Shown here piece after piece: positions 8,456-17,175 of a stretch of 64,000 nt of DNA. The number at the start of each line of letters is the position of its first letter. Position 1 is the first letter of the stretch. The stretch is taken from assembly GCA_027485855.1 (NCBI GenBank), contig JAIXQD010000008.1, positions 119,490 to 183,489 of the forward strand, read 5' to 3'. A program made the translations under genes and the position numbers. The notes under the pieces were generated by a model. The model was not told where the DNA came from and did not search any database. It was given only the letters and a program-made list of their open reading frames with translations. This DNA is from Rickettsiales bacterium. GTDB lineage: Bacteria; Pseudomonadota; Alphaproteobacteria; G027485855.

Positions 8456-9637
8456 ATGCCCGCATCACCTTTGCTACAGGCTCGTTTGCCCCGCCTGCTT
8501 GAGCTGGCGCGTGATCCAAGCGAACCCGGCCGGCAGATTTTGGCCAGCCTGCTTATCGAAACATTTTTGCAAAGCGGCTTTTCGCTCAGCCCGCGTGAAA
8601 AAGAGCTGCTCGATGATATTTTGCACGAGCTGATTGGTCAGGGCAGCGTATCGGTGCGGCAGCAGCTCTCGCGTGGGCTTGGCAAAACCAAGCATTTGCC
8701 GCCGCCCTTGGCCAAGTTTTTGGCGAAGGAAGATATTAAAATCGCGGGGCCGGTCTTGCGCGATAATCCGCACCTTGATGACCCTACGCTTTTAGAAATT
8801 GTGCAAGAGCAAAGCCGGGCACATGCTTTGGCTATTGCACAAAGGAATGAAATCAGCATGGCGGTTGCCGATGCGTTGTTAGTCACTAAAGATACCGCCG
8901 TGGTTGAAGTGCTGCTGGGCAATTTAGGCGCCGAGCTTTCGGCCAAGGGTGTTGAATTAGTTGGCGAGATGGCGCGGCGCGAAACGCAGCTACAAAGCCT
9001 GCTTTTGGCTCGCCCTGAGGTATCGCCCGATCAGGCGCGTGGGCTTTATTGGTGGCTGCTGCCCGAGCTAAAGCGGCAGCTATTGTCGCGCTTTGGTTAT
9101 TCGCAAGGCGCGCTCGATGATACGCTTGAGCAGGAAATACAAAGGCTGCTGCAGCGCCACGCCCCCTATGAGCCCGACACGGCCGATTGGCGGCGCATTT
9201 GCAGCTGGATTGCCGAGCGGCAAACCGTGTCGGTGCGGCTCCTTATGCAAATTTTGCGCATGGGTCATACAAGGTTGTTTACCGCGCTCTTGGCCGAGGC
9301 CTTTAAGCTTGATGATTATGCCATAGAGCTTGTCGTCAATGAGGTGGGCGGCGCGATGCTGGCGGTGTTGTCGCGCAACCTCGATTGCGACAAACCCGGT
9401 TTTGCCTCGTTGTTTTTGCTCACGCGCGCCACACGTGCGGGCGAGCAAGTGGTTGACCCAAGCGAACTTGCCAGCGCACTAAAAACTTTTGACCGCATCA
9501 CGCTGGCCGAGGCGCGCAGCCTGTTACATAGCTGGCAGCAAGATCCAAGCTATATTTATAATCGTGGCCAGAGCGCACAAAGTATCGGTGCACAGGGCAC
9601 CGATATTTTAGCCGCACCAACAACCGCCCCACACTGA
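8456..9637 (+). CDS. DUF2336 family protein
   Basis: Soluble, mostly helical protein of 393 residues that matches the alphaproteobacterial DUF2336 family by its all-helical repeat-like architecture, with segments such as LARDPSEPGRQILASLLIE near the N-terminus and a conserved Trp pair (GLYWWLLPELKRQLL) near residue 200. The role of the family is not established; members often sit near signalling genes, and here a degenerate EAL protein and pleD follow within 5 kb. A GAGGGG Shine-Dalgarno precedes the ATG. The 212-base gap upstream holds a 7-bp dyad (8275-8294). Confidence 0.75.
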   Translation: MPASPLLQARLPRLLELARDPSEPGRQILASLLIETFLQSGFSLSPREKELLDDILHELIGQGSVSVRQQLSRGLGKTKHLPPPLAKFLAKEDIKIAGPVLRDNPHLDDPTLLEIVQEQSRAHALAIAQRNEISMAVADALLVTKDTAVVEVLLGNLGAELSAKGVELVGEMARRETQLQSLLLARPEVSPDQARGLYWWLLPELKRQLLSRFGYSQGALDDTLEQEIQRLLQRHAPYEPDTADWRRICSWIAERQTVSVRLLMQILRMGHTRLFTALLAEAFKLDDYAIELVVNEVGGAMLAVLSRNLDCDKPGFASLFLLTRATRAGEQVVDPSELASALKTFDRITLAEARSLLHSWQQDPSYIYNRGQSAQSIGAQGTDILAAPTTAPH

Positions 9638-9650
9638 GGCGGCAAAAATA

Positions 9651-10250
9651 TTACACAAACAAGCCAGCGCGGGTGCGGCGTCTGGCTATGGCATTATCAA
9701 AATTATCGAGGCCCTGAATAATGGTGTCGTAACTGAGCGAGGCGCTGCTGGTGGCAAAAAGCGGGTTAATGGTTTGACTTCTGGGTGCCGGGCGCTCTTG
9801 CGTGTCAAAGTCACGGCGAATGGTTTTGCCAGCCTTTAACTGTAAAAAGTAAACACGGTTCTCGCTTTCGCTGCTGCCCGGTGCACGACTGATTTGTACC
9901 GTATACTGACCGCGGCCTAAATCAAGCTGTCCGCCGGTGAGTTTATCATAATTTTCTTTTTCAACGCCATTGCCCGCACTATCGGCAATCACACTGCCAT
10001 TTTGCCGCAAAAGCCGAAAGCGTACTTGCTCGCCCACCACAATAATTTCTGGCTTAGTGTTGGTGGCGGTGGTGCGAAAACTGAAATGGTCGTTGCGGTC
10101 ATTGCCGGTGAGCGCGGCTTTTACACTCAGGCGCGTGTCGTTTGGTACCAGTTCGCCAATAAAGCGCGCTTGCGAGCGCAGCTCACCGCGAATATCGTCG
10201 GTTATCCGGTTAAACACCCGCACCCGATTAAGAAAGTCGACGTCGGTCAT
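9651..10250 (-). CDS. Hypothetical protein with a PPC-like beta domain
   Basis: 199 residues without a signal peptide. The central part (about 45-145) has the strand pattern of pre-peptidase C-terminal (PPC) beta sandwiches: NDHFSFRTTATNTKPEI, VRFRLLRQNGSVIADS and RGQYTVQISR. This is a fold-level guess from the pattern, not a family match. The C-terminal 50 residues are Arg/Ser-rich and end in TRAGLFV. It follows the TauE/SafE gene on the same strand after 6 bases, so the two are probably co-transcribed. Confidence 0.65.
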   Translation of the reverse strand: MTDVDFLNRVRVFNRITDDIRGELRSQARFIGELVPNDTRLSVKAALTGNDRNDHFSFRTTATNTKPEIIVVGEQVRFRLLRQNGSVIADSAGNGVEKENYDKLTGGQLDLGRGQYTVQISRAPGSSESENRVYFLQLKAGKTIRRDFDTQERPAPRSQTINPLFATSSASLSYDTIIQGLDNFDNAIARRRTRAGLFV

Positions 10251-10256
10251 GTGTCC

Positions 10257-11087
10257 TCACAAAAGAGCCGCCCAAATCATCCGTAGCGCCACAAGGCCTA
10301 AAAACAGCCCAAAAATGCGCCTCAGCCATACACCATGCAAACGATGCGCCAAATTAGCGCCATAAGTTGCGGCAAGCATGCTAACGGGCGTTATCAGGAT
10401 AAAGGCGGGCAGGTAAACATAACCAAAACAAAACTCAGGCCGCCCCGCTACGCCAAGCCCCAGTAAAATAAGCACAATTGAGCCCGGTAAAGAAATGGCA
10501 ATGCCCATGGCCGAGGCCAAAGCAATGGCCGATTTAATTTGCCGCCCAAAAATAAGCATATAAGGCGTAATGAGCGTGCCGCCGCCAAAGCCCAGCAACG
10601 CCGATAAGCCGCCAATCAGGAATAAACTGCCGCGCTGTGCGTTACGTTTTGGTAATTGCTCGGCAATTTTTGCCGATTGCGGCACCAGCAAAAAATAAGC
10701 CGACAAAAACAGCGTGACCACGCCAAAGGCTATTTTCAGGCCGGACACATGCATAATGCCCGCCACCACCGCACCAATCGCCGCCCCCAGCGATGCAAAA
10801 GGCGCCCAGCGCCACAACAGCGTTTGGTCGATAAGGCCGGTTTTTTTGTGCGCCGACCAGCTCACCAAAGAGGTTGCTACAATAATGGCCAGCGAGGTTG
10901 CTGTGGCAATGGGCATGGCAAGGGCAGGCGTTGTGCCCGTCAGCACAAAAAAAGTGAGCAGGGCCGGCACGGTAATAATGCCGCCACCAACACCCAATAA
11001 GCCCGCCAACAGCCCCGCCAGCGCGCCAGCAAATAACAAAAACGGCACGGCCCAATATATGGTTTGCGGGTTAAAAATCAGATCCAT
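10257..11087 (-). CDS. TauE/SafE family permease
   Basis: Integral membrane protein of 276 residues with about eight hydrophobic segments. The Gly-rich first helices (FAGALAGLLAGLLGVGGGII) and the matching repeat in the second half (GLSALLGFGGGTLITPYM) are diagnostic of the TauE/SafE (DUF81) family, which exports sulfite or other small sulfonates. The substrate cannot be read from sequence. It is the first gene of a pair with the PPC-like protein. Confidence 0.88.
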   Translation of the reverse strand: MDLIFNPQTIYWAVPFLLFAGALAGLLAGLLGVGGGIITVPALLTFFVLTGTTPALAMPIATATSLAIIVATSLVSWSAHKKTGLIDQTLLWRWAPFASLGAAIGAVVAGIMHVSGLKIAFGVVTLFLSAYFLLVPQSAKIAEQLPKRNAQRGSLFLIGGLSALLGFGGGTLITPYMLIFGRQIKSAIALASAMGIAISLPGSIVLILLGLGVAGRPEFCFGYVYLPAFILITPVSMLAATYGANLAHRLHGVWLRRIFGLFLGLVALRMIWAALL

Positions 11088-11229
11088 AGTTTTGCTCTAA
11101 TATCTCTCTTTGCGTGCAGCCTGTGCGCAAAAAAGCAGCAGGCCGCAGCATGGTTTGTGGTTGATAAATTATTTTCTTTTTTTTGATTTTGCTAAAACGA
11201 CTTTTTACTAAAGCTACTTGTTATTAAAA

Positions 11230-12360
11230 TTACTTGGCGAGGTCATCAATCAACCAGCCTTGGAACATGCGAATACCCAATTCCTGACCGAGCTTAAATG
11301 TCGCCTCGCTGTCGCAGCGCGATAAAATAATGCGCTCGGGGCCAAAGCGTTGAATGGCTTCGCTCACGCCCTTGTCGCGCAAGCGCACCGTTTGCTCACG
11401 CGGCACAGCAAGTTTTAAATAATCAACCGGCAGGCTATTGGAGTTAAGCAGCGGCAACAGCCCCGGTGGCACGCCATCGAGCGCCACTAAAAAACCATTT
11501 TGCCGCATAAGCCCAAGCATGCTGGCCGACAGCTCAAAATCCAGCAACAGGTCGGCGCGCTTAAGCTCAAACATCACTTGGTTGCGTGCAGCCCCCGTCA
11601 CAAGGTGACAAAACTGCACAAAAATGGGCTTAAGCGGCGTATCAATGGCTAAATTAAAGCTGACATTTTGCCCCAGCCAATGCTCGGCGCGGTCAATTAA
11701 AACCTGCAGCAAACGCTGGTCGAGCATGGCGCATAATTCAAGAAACAGCCGTGGCGGCGTGCCAATATCAAGGTCAGGAAAAAGTTCCTGCTGCAAGCTG
11801 GCCAGCGATACAAACCACTCATCACGCAGGCGCTGCCAGCGCCCGTCTTGCCAACGATAAATCCCCTGGCGGCGCACATAGCGGTTGATATCGGCTTTTT
11901 CGAGCGTTTCTTCCAGTTGGGCTAAATTATGCGCCGTAAGGCGGCCAGATAATTGTGGCCGCAAAGCATTGGCAAGGCCAAGGCCGCTTTCGCCAAGGTG
12001 CAAAATAGTGGGCTGCGGGCCGCGGGCTTTTTCTAAATAGACATTAAGGCGCTCGCGCAGCAGCAAATAATCGGCGGGCAATTGATAAAGCCTAACAATA
12101 TCTTCTTTGCCGGCAGGCGCTAAAAGACGCGGTAATGTTGGCGGCACTTCGTCGTTAAAAATTATGCCGACATCGCCATTGCTGAGGGTAAATAACCGCC
12201 CGCCAGTTTTTTGCAAGCGTGTTTGCAGCTCTTCGGTGGCCTCGCTGAGGCTTTCAGGCGTTTGATAATGTTGTGAGAGGGCCACCAGCGCCACGCCATG
12301 CTTGCTGCTCAGGCGTTGCAGGCGGCGCAGATGTAAAATAAAGTCTTGCTCTAGAATCAT
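11230..12360 (-). CDS. Degenerate EAL-domain-like protein
   Basis: 376 residues, cytoplasmic. The second half aligns by eye with c-di-GMP phosphodiesterase EAL domains: an FELKRADLLLDFELSASM helix, then FLVALDGVPPGL where active enzymes have the catalytic DDFGTG, PVDYLKLAV where they have VDxxKID, and a closing FQGWLIDD in place of the usual QGY/F. The EAL signature and the metal-binding acidic pair are lost, so it is probably an inactive binder or scaffold. It lies divergent from DUF2256-cysQ-pleD; pleD makes c-di-GMP, which suggests a shared theme (inference). Confidence 0.7.
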   Translation of the reverse strand: MILEQDFILHLRRLQRLSSKHGVALVALSQHYQTPESLSEATEELQTRLQKTGGRLFTLSNGDVGIIFNDEVPPTLPRLLAPAGKEDIVRLYQLPADYLLLRERLNVYLEKARGPQPTILHLGESGLGLANALRPQLSGRLTAHNLAQLEETLEKADINRYVRRQGIYRWQDGRWQRLRDEWFVSLASLQQELFPDLDIGTPPRLFLELCAMLDQRLLQVLIDRAEHWLGQNVSFNLAIDTPLKPIFVQFCHLVTGAARNQVMFELKRADLLLDFELSASMLGLMRQNGFLVALDGVPPGLLPLLNSNSLPVDYLKLAVPREQTVRLRDKGVSEAIQRFGPERIILSRCDSEATFKLGQELGIRMFQGWLIDDLAK

Positions 12361-12379
12361 TTTTGTCTATCTCAGGCTT

Positions 12380-12556
12380 ATGCCCCAACAGGATGCCGCT
12401 AAAAGGTTTAAAAAATCACAGCTTCCGCAAAAAATCTGTGCGCGCTGTCAGCGACCCTTTCAATGGCGGAAAAAATGGGCCAGAATGTGGGAGCAAACCC
12501 GCTACTGCTCAAAGGCCTGCCGCGATGACCGCCATCCAAAACACCCAAAATCCTGA
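12380..12556 (+). CDS. DUF2256 small zinc-ribbon-like protein
   Basis: 58-residue protein with the DUF2256 signature: ICARCQRPFQWRKKWAR, then a Trp and YCSKACR. The four Cys (CxxC and CSKxC type) probably hold one zinc ion. Its role is unknown. I start at the ATG at 12380, which gives the usual family length; the longer frame would run into the divergent gene. The last 32 bases overlap cysQ in another frame. Confidence 0.8.
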   Translation: MPQQDAAKRFKKSQLPQKICARCQRPFQWRKKWARMWEQTRYCSKACRDDRHPKHPKS

Positions 12557-13328
12557 TTTATCAGTGCTTTTGCCCATAGCTTTGGCCGCAGTGCGTGCAG
12601 CGGGTGCCGCAATCTTAGCTACACCAAAATCAGCGCCACAGATAAAGCCCGACGGCAGCCCGGTGACGGCGGCCGATATTGCCGCACATCAAGCCATGTC
12701 CGCCGTATTACTGGCACAAACAGCACAAATCCCGCTGGTGAGTGAGGAGGGCGATATTCCTGACCCTCAAAAATTGCCATCCTGTTTTTGGGTGGCCGAT
12801 CCGCTTGATGGCACTAAGGGTTATATCAATGGCAGCAAAGAGTTTTCGGTTAATCTGGCGCTGATTGTCGATGGTCAATCGGTGTTAGGTGTTGTGGCTA
12901 TTCCGGCACGTGGTGAGATTTATTACGGTTATGGTCAGGATGCTTTTTTAGAAAATGCGCAAGGGGTGCAGCGTTTGCAAGTGCGCGCTGCAGGCACTAA
13001 GCCAATTTTTTTGGTTTCGGCCACGGCGCTCAAAGAGCAAGACCCCGAGCTGATGGTTTATATCGGCAAACATGCCGATGCCGAAATTAAGCCGCTACAT
13101 GGCGCCTTAAAGCTGGTGCAGCTGGCCGCTGGCCTTGGCGATCATTATCCGCGTTTTCATGGCAGCTATGAGTGGGACATTGCCGCTGGCCAAGCCATAT
13201 TGCAGGCAGCGGGTGGCGCGGTGTTAACAAAAAATGGGCAAGTTTTGCGCTATGGTAAGGCAGATTTTTTTAATCCGCCGCTTTTTGCCTATGGTCAATT
13301 GCGGCCAAAGTCGTTGCCGTTAGGATAA
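12525..13328 (+). CDS. cysQ: 3'(2'),5'-bisphosphate nucleotidase (CysQ)
   Basis: Magnesium-dependent inositol-monophosphatase-fold enzyme that hydrolyses PAP (and PAPS) made during sulfate assimilation. Key motifs are GSPVTAADIAAHQ, the SEEGD metal ligands, DPLDGTKGYINGSKEF (the DPxDGT signature) and YEWDIAAG near the end. The start at 12525 gives 267 residues, the normal size. The longer frame adds 54 residues that are just DUF2256 read out of frame. pleD follows after 3 bases. Confidence 0.92.
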   Translation: MTAIQNTQNPDLSVLLPIALAAVRAAGAAILATPKSAPQIKPDGSPVTAADIAAHQAMSAVLLAQTAQIPLVSEEGDIPDPQKLPSCFWVADPLDGTKGYINGSKEFSVNLALIVDGQSVLGVVAIPARGEIYYGYGQDAFLENAQGVQRLQVRAAGTKPIFLVSATALKEQDPELMVYIGKHADAEIKPLHGALKLVQLAAGLGDHYPRFHGSYEWDIAAGQAILQAAGGAVLTKNGQVLRYGKADFFNPPLFAYGQLRPKSLPLG

Positions 13329-13331
13329 AAA

Positions 13332-14732
13332 ATGTCAGCACGGGTGCTTGTCGTCGATGATACGCCGCTTAATGTGAAGCTGCTTGAGGCGCGCCTTAGC
13401 CGCGAATATTACACGGTTGATGTCGCGGTTGATGGTGTTGATGCCCTAGAAAAAGCCGCCGCACACCCGCCCGATATTGTGCTGCTAGATGTGATGATGC
13501 CAAGGCTTGATGGGTTTGAAACATGTAAGCGCCTTAAGGCCGAACCCAAGCTAAAACATATTCCGGTGATTATCATTACCGCATTGTCTGATGTGGTTGA
13601 TCGGGTGAAGGGTTTGTCGGCGGGCGCCGATGATTTTCTGACCAAGCCGGTCAATGAAGTGGCGCTGTTGTCGCGGGTGCGCTCGTTGTTGCGGCTTAAA
13701 ATGCTGCATGATGAATGGCGCTTGCGTGAGCGCCTCGCCAGCGATTTTGGCTTTGGCGCATCTGTCACCGAAGCGCCGCCCGAGCCACATACATCCGCAC
13801 ATATTTTGGTGCTAGAGGATGATGCCTATGAGCGTAAATTTATCACCGAGACCTTAAAGCAAGATACCGACACGGTCGATTTCTCTACCGACTTAGGCGA
13901 GGCCGCCCGCCGCATTGTCAAAGCCGCTGAAGACGGCAAGCCGTTTGATTTAGTGGTGGGTTCACTTAGCCTGCAAGGCGCCGATGGTTTGCGCCTTTGC
14001 TCCGAAATGCGCGCCCTAGAACTGACGCGGCATGTGCCGATTTTGCTGCTGGCCGATGATAGCGACATCGAGCGCATTGCTCGCGGTCTTGACCTTGGCG
14101 CCAACGATTATTTGCTCCGCCCGCTGGATGCACAAGAGCTGCTGGCGCGGGCCCGCACACAAATCAGGCATATCCGCACCTATTATCGTTTGCGCGCCAA
14201 TTACGAGCGTTCGTTGGCCATGGCACTCGCCGACCCACTCACGGGCGCATTCAACCGCCGCTATATGGATATGCATTTGCCGCGCTTGTTAGAGCGCGCC
14301 AAAACAGGGCAGCGGGCACTATCGGCCATGATGCTCGATATCGACCATTTCAAAAAGGTCAATGACACCCATGGCCATGATGCGGGCGATGCCGCTTTGC
14401 GCGAGCTGGTGGTGCGCATTAACCGCAATGTGCGCACCTATGATTTAACCGTGCGTTTAGGCGGCGAAGAATTTGCGGTGATAATGCCCGAAACCGATAG
14501 CCAAACAGCGCAACTCATTGCCGAGCGCGTGCGCAGCAAAATTTTAGAAACGCCCTTCCGGCTGAATGATAAGGGGCTTGAGATACCTGTCACCATCAGC
14601 ATTGGTGTGGCCACCTTACGCGAAGCCGAGGAAACACCAGCAAGCTTGCTTAAACGCGCTGATGAGGCGCTGTATCGCGCCAAAGAGGCTGGCCGCAACC
14701 GTGTTGAGCGCGACGAGGGCGTGGCGGCCTAA
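13332..14732 (+). CDS. pleD: PleD-type diguanylate cyclase (REC-REC-GGDEF)
   Basis: Response regulator that makes c-di-GMP from two GTP. REC1 (about 4-118) has the acidic pair D9/D10 and phospho-acceptor D53 (VLLDVMMPRLDG). REC2 (about 155-275) has Gly-Ser (DLVVGSLSLQG) where the acceptor Asp should be, so it is an adaptor, as in Caulobacter PleD. The GGDEF domain carries GGEEF at 377-381, and an RxxD inhibitory site (RTYD) five residues before it predicts product inhibition. Its stop overlaps the dapB start by one base. PleD governs polar development and the motile-to-sessile change in Caulobacter; the same here is inference. Confidence 0.94.
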   Translation: MSARVLVVDDTPLNVKLLEARLSREYYTVDVAVDGVDALEKAAAHPPDIVLLDVMMPRLDGFETCKRLKAEPKLKHIPVIIITALSDVVDRVKGLSAGADDFLTKPVNEVALLSRVRSLLRLKMLHDEWRLRERLASDFGFGASVTEAPPEPHTSAHILVLEDDAYERKFITETLKQDTDTVDFSTDLGEAARRIVKAAEDGKPFDLVVGSLSLQGADGLRLCSEMRALELTRHVPILLLADDSDIERIARGLDLGANDYLLRPLDAQELLARARTQIRHIRTYYRLRANYERSLAMALADPLTGAFNRRYMDMHLPRLLERAKTGQRALSAMMLDIDHFKKVNDTHGHDAGDAALRELVVRINRNVRTYDLTVRLGGEEFAVIMPETDSQTAQLIAERVRSKILETPFRLNDKGLEIPVTISIGVATLREAEETPASLLKRADEALYRAKEAGRNRVERDEGVAA

Positions 14733-15445
14733 TGGGCAAAATTATTGTGCATGGCGCAAGCGGGCGCATGGGTCGCGCGGTTTTACAAGCGGCCGGTGCC
14801 GCTGTGGTGCAAAGCCTGCAACGCGGCGATGCAATAAAGCCCGTTACCGACAGTGCGGTTATTATTGATTTTAGCAGCCCGCAAGGCTGCCTTGCCATGG
14901 CCGCACAAGCGGCAAAAATGCGCCTACCACTGTTAACCGGCAGCACGGGCTTTACCGATGCAGAGTTTGCTTTGCTCAAAGGCTATGCCGATAATATTCC
15001 TATTGCGCATAGCGGTAATTGGAGCCTGGGTGCGCTCGCTTTAGCGCAGCTTGTGGCGCAGGCAAAAAAACTAATGCCCGCGGCCGATGTTGAGATTATT
15101 GAGCGCCACCATGCCGCAAAAAAAGACAGCCCCTCGGGCACAGCTTTGCTCTTGGCTAAACAAGTGCAAGGTGCGGTGCCAGAGCCCGCGGCCCATATAC
15201 AAACTATGCGCACTGGCATGCGGCAAGCCCATGAAATTGGCGTTGTGGCCACGCGCGGCGGCGGCGTTATTGGTGAGCACACAGTATATTTTCAGCTCGC
15301 GGGCGAAGAATTGGCACTGACGCACCGCGCCCTTAACCGCGATATTTTTGCGCAAGGGGCTGTTGCGGCAGCACTGTGGCTGATGCAGCAAAAAGCGGGC
15401 TTTTATACTGGCCTTGATTGGGGCCTTGACTGGGTGGCGGCCTAG
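14732..15445 (+). CDS. dapB: 4-Hydroxy-tetrahydrodipicolinate reductase
   Basis: NAD(P)H-dependent reductase of the diaminopimelate/lysine pathway. The Rossmann motif GASGRMGRAV lies at the N-terminus, and the active-site region ERHHAAKKDSPSGTA holds the catalytic His and Lys. Length is 237 residues; the region between the nucleotide motif and the GSTGF loop is shorter than in E. coli DapB. The start overlaps pleD's stop. dapF, later in the same pathway, is at 44.6 kb. Confidence 0.95.
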   Translation: MGKIIVHGASGRMGRAVLQAAGAAVVQSLQRGDAIKPVTDSAVIIDFSSPQGCLAMAAQAAKMRLPLLTGSTGFTDAEFALLKGYADNIPIAHSGNWSLGALALAQLVAQAKKLMPAADVEIIERHHAAKKDSPSGTALLLAKQVQGAVPEPAAHIQTMRTGMRQAHEIGVVATRGGGVIGEHTVYFQLAGEELALTHRALNRDIFAQGAVAAALWLMQQKAGFYTGLDWGLDWVAA

Positions 15446-15467
15446 CTCTAAACCGCCGCGCATAGTG

Positions 15468-16019
15468 TTAAGCAGCCTTTTTAATTTCGCCCTTAAGCAC
15501 GCCCTCATGACTTAAGATTTTTTTCTTAAGGGCAATGCCGCCGCTAAAGCCGCCAAGCCCACCATTGCTGGCCAAAACACGATGACAGGGCAATAGCAAG
15601 CATATGGGGTTTTGCCCAACTGCACTGCCCACCGCCCGAAAAGCTTTGGGGCGGCCAATGGCTTTGGCGATGGCGGCATAGCTGGTAATGTGCCCAGGCT
15701 TGAGCTTGGCCAGCTGTTGCCACACAGCAAATTGAAAGTCAGTACCCAAAACGGTCAGCGGATAAGACCAAGCTTTGCCGGCTAAAAAATTATTTAGCGC
15801 GGTTTGCAATGCTTTTGGCGCGGCCTTGCTGGTAAAAACACTTTGGGGCCATTGTTTTTGCCTTTCAGCCAGCGTGGCTTTTATTTGGGGGGCAAAATCC
15901 AGTGCCAATAATGCGCCGTTTTTATCAAAAAATGCCAGCAATGGTGTGAGGCGCGTGGTGAGCGGCGCATAAAAAATTTCGGTGGGCGCTATGTTTAAAT
16001 GTTTAAGGCTGATGGGCAT
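15468..16019 (-). CDS. ogt: Methylated-DNA--protein-cysteine methyltransferase
   Basis: Suicide DNA-repair protein that moves the alkyl group from O6-alkylguanine to its own Cys. The signature PCHRVL contains that Cys, followed by GGLGGFSGG. The helix-turn-helix region (GHITSYAAIAKAIGRPKAFRAVG, quoted in part) precedes it. The residues before PCHRV are NPICLLL where many homologues have NPxPIxx. The 183 residues include a short N-terminal RNase H-like domain, as in Ogt; no Ada domain is present. It is convergent with dapB and divergent from nth, another repair gene. Confidence 0.92.
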   Translation of the reverse strand: MPISLKHLNIAPTEIFYAPLTTRLTPLLAFFDKNGALLALDFAPQIKATLAERQKQWPQSVFTSKAAPKALQTALNNFLAGKAWSYPLTVLGTDFQFAVWQQLAKLKPGHITSYAAIAKAIGRPKAFRAVGSAVGQNPICLLLPCHRVLASNGGLGGFSGGIALKKKILSHEGVLKGEIKKAA

Positions 16020-16075
16020 CTTGCGCTCTCTATGTTAAAAAATATTATCGCCCTAATATACTCTGCCGAGCAAAA

Positions 16076-16729
16076 ATGAAACAAGCCGATATTGAAGAAT
16101 TATTTAGCCGCTTTGCGCAAGCCAGCCCCTCGCCAAAAACCGAGCTGAATTACAGCAATGCCTATACTTTGCTGGTGGCAGTTATTTTATCGGCGCAGGC
16201 CACCGATAGCGGCGTCAATAAAGCGACTGAAAAACTTTTTCCGCTGGCCGATACGCCGCAAAAAATGCTGGCGCTTGGCGAGGCCGGCCTTAAAGATAAA
16301 ATAAAAACCATTGGGCTATTTAACACCAAAGCCAAAAACATTATTGCTATGAGCGCGCTTTTGCTGCGCGATTATGCGGGGCAAGTGCCCGAAGACCGAG
16401 CGGCCTTAGAGGCTTTGCCCGGTGTTGGCCGCAAAACCGCCAATGTGGTGCTGCAAGTGGTGTTTGGCCACGAGACCATCGCCGTTGATACACATGTGTT
16501 TAGAGTAAGCAACCGGATGGGCTTGGCACGTGGCACCACGCCCGAAAAAGTAGAGGCGGGCTTACTTAAAAAAGTGCCAGCCTCTTACCGAAAACACGCA
16601 CATCATTGGTTGATTTTGCACGGCCGCTATACCTGCTTGGCGCGTTCGCCTAAATGCAGCATTTGCCCCGTTGCTGATTTATGCGCGACTTACCGAAAAA
16701 CAGCGCCAAAAATAACAGGTAAAAAATAG
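16076..16729 (+). CDS. nth: Endonuclease III
   Basis: Base-excision repair glycosylase/AP lyase for oxidised pyrimidines. The helix-hairpin-helix LPGVGRKTANVVL contains the catalytic Lys and VDTHVFRVSNR the catalytic Asp. Cys187, Cys194, Cys197 and Cys203 form the C-X6-C-X2-C-X5-C 4Fe-4S site. Length is 217 residues. A TATACT box at 16057-16062 gives an expected leader of only a few bases. The stop TAG begins a 15-bp tandem repeat. Confidence 0.96.
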   Translation: MKQADIEELFSRFAQASPSPKTELNYSNAYTLLVAVILSAQATDSGVNKATEKLFPLADTPQKMLALGEAGLKDKIKTIGLFNTKAKNIIAMSALLLRDYAGQVPEDRAALEALPGVGRKTANVVLQVVFGHETIAVDTHVFRVSNRMGLARGTTPEKVEAGLLKKVPASYRKHAHHWLILHGRYTCLARSPKCSICPVADLCATYRKTAPKITGKK

Positions 16730-16759
16730 CGCGCCAAATTTTAGCGGGCCAAATTTTAG
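16727..16759. repeat. 15-bp tandem repeat on the nth stop codon
   Basis: Units start at 16727 and 16742, with a partial third at 16757. Each starts TAGCG and the two full ones end in CCAAATTT. The first TAG is the nth stop; the second unit repeats it in frame. The array ends inside the stop codon of the convergent gene (16756-16758). Confidence 0.8.
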
Positions 16760-17175
16760 CGGGTCAGCAGCTGCTGTAATTTTTTGCCCAACCAGCCATA
16801 GGCATGGGTCTCGGGCCGTGGCAGGCTATAAATAATTTTATGCTCGGCAGTTATGGCCATGCCAGCAAATTGCGGTAGAGCGGCAATTTTTGCGGCCAGC
16901 TCTTGCATGCTTTGCTCGCTCTGCGGCAGGGCAATAATTTTATTATGGGTGTCGGCAAATTGCACCTGCGCTTTAGGCGATAAAGCCTTTAGCGCGCGGC
17001 GCATTTGCAGCGCCTGCCGCAAGCTTAATTCTGTGCCAGCATGGCGCGGCGTAAGTTCAATAACAAACGCCGCGATGGGCGCCCAATCATCGATTTGCGC
17101 TTGCGGGTCAAGCATGTCTAAAATGCTTGCAGGCGCAGCGTCATTTTCTCTGTTGAGCGTCTCTTTTCTAGCCAT
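16756..17175 (-). CDS. Hypothetical protein, partner of bactofilin
   Basis: Unrecognised 139-residue protein, predicted soluble, with a mixed alpha/beta pattern and a conserved-looking tail (HAYGWLGKKLQQLL). I start at 17175, where the ATG overlaps the bactofilin stop by 8 bases; the longer frame would read through bactofilin sequence. Tight coupling suggests it works with bactofilin, but nothing in the sequence says how. Confidence 0.65.
   Translation of the reverse strand: MARKETLNRENDAAPASILDMLDPQAQIDDWAPIAAFVIELTPRHAGTELSLRQALQMRRALKALSPKAQVQFADTHNKIIALPQSEQSMQELAAKIAALPQFAGMAITAEHKIIYSLPRPETHAYGWLGKKLQQLLTR

Noticed and set aside
15436..15457. GGCGG/CCGCC hairpin after dapB as a terminator
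   Set aside because: Only a 5-bp stem, a 12-base loop and no T run.
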